From assembly GCA_023457875.1 (NCBI GenBank), contig JAEXBC010000462.1, positions 1 through 5,514 of the forward strand: a stretch of DNA of 5,514 nt, given 5' to 3'. This document shows, one piece after another, positions 5,484-5,514 of this stretch. Each line of letters opens with the position of its first letter. The first letter of the stretch is position 1. The translations under genes were made by a program, and so were the position numbers. Source of the DNA: Bacillota bacterium. GTDB taxonomy: Bacteria > Bacillota > Clostridia > Lachnospirales > Cellulosilyticaceae. The notes beneath the pieces are model-generated. The model worked only from the letters and a program-made list of their open reading frames with translations, had not been told where the DNA came from and ran no database searches.

Positions 5484-5514
5484 GCATTCTTCAGGGCAGG
5501 GTGTAATTCCCTAC
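5484..5514 (+). promoter_or_regulatory. FMN riboswitch (RFN element), 5' end, cut by window edge
   Basis: CTTCAGGGCAGGGTG (5489-5503), followed by AATTCCCTAC at the very end, is the highly conserved opening of the RFN element, which normally continues with CGGCGGT. AGGG (5498-5501) can pair with CCCT (5509-5512) to form the P2 stem. The bases around 5482-5489 would form the 5' strand of the closing stem P1. The RNA binds flavin mononucleotide and lowers expression of riboflavin genes by termination or by hiding the start site. The regulated gene (a ribDEAH operon or a RibU-type transporter) lies beyond the window, so it cannot be named. The position 7 nt or so downstream of a strong promoter supports the call. 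Confidence 0.9.

Overview
The window looks like chromosomal DNA from an anaerobic low-GC Firmicute, probably class Clostridia. The evidence is AT-rich intergenic DNA, strong AGGAG-type ribosome binding sites, short U-tailed terminators, a long dCache chemoreceptor of clostridial style, and a thioredoxin-reductase-like flavoprotein of a type known mainly from clostridia. I cannot name the species from sequence alone.

Layout, left to right. (1) Positions 1-213 are the 3' end of a methylenetetrahydrofolate reductase gene (metF), closed by a strong terminator at 268-307. (2) A ZIP-family divalent metal transporter lies at 448-1227. (3) Eight bases after its stop is a textbook MerR-family promoter: -35 and -10 boxes 19 bp apart with an imperfect 10-1-10 dyad between them. 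It drives a 269-residue protein with squalene-cyclase/prenyltransferase-type alpha-toroid repeats (1298-2107). (4) A 292-residue FAD disulfide reductase of the thioredoxin reductase type follows at 2231-3109. It keeps the FAD motifs and a CATC redox pair but has lost the usual NADPH-binding motifs, as in the ferredoxin-dependent flavin thioredoxin reductases. (5) A symmetrical terminator at 3120-3146 serves this gene and the convergent chemoreceptor gene (5251 down to 3155). (6) The last 260 bases are a divergent, very AT-rich regulatory region. It holds a candidate minus-strand promoter for the chemoreceptor, three imperfect 23-bp tandem repeats, a strong plus-strand promoter, and the first ~33 nt of an FMN riboswitch cut by the window edge. 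A riboflavin biosynthesis or transport gene is therefore expected just to the right.

How the genes relate. The genes are mostly independent units: one-carbon metabolism, metal uptake, a MerR-controlled toroid protein possibly cotranscribed with a thiol-redox flavoenzyme, chemotaxis, and riboflavin control. No terminator is visible between the ZIP gene, the toroid gene and the flavoenzyme, so read-through is possible, but the MerR promoter shows that the toroid gene has its own control. The MerR regulator itself is not in the window. I see no rRNA, tRNA, CRISPR array, insertion sequence or phage gene. The features most worth following are the MerR operator in front of a toroid protein of unknown role, and the apparently pyridine-nucleotide-independent reductase. 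I do not claim a wholly new system.
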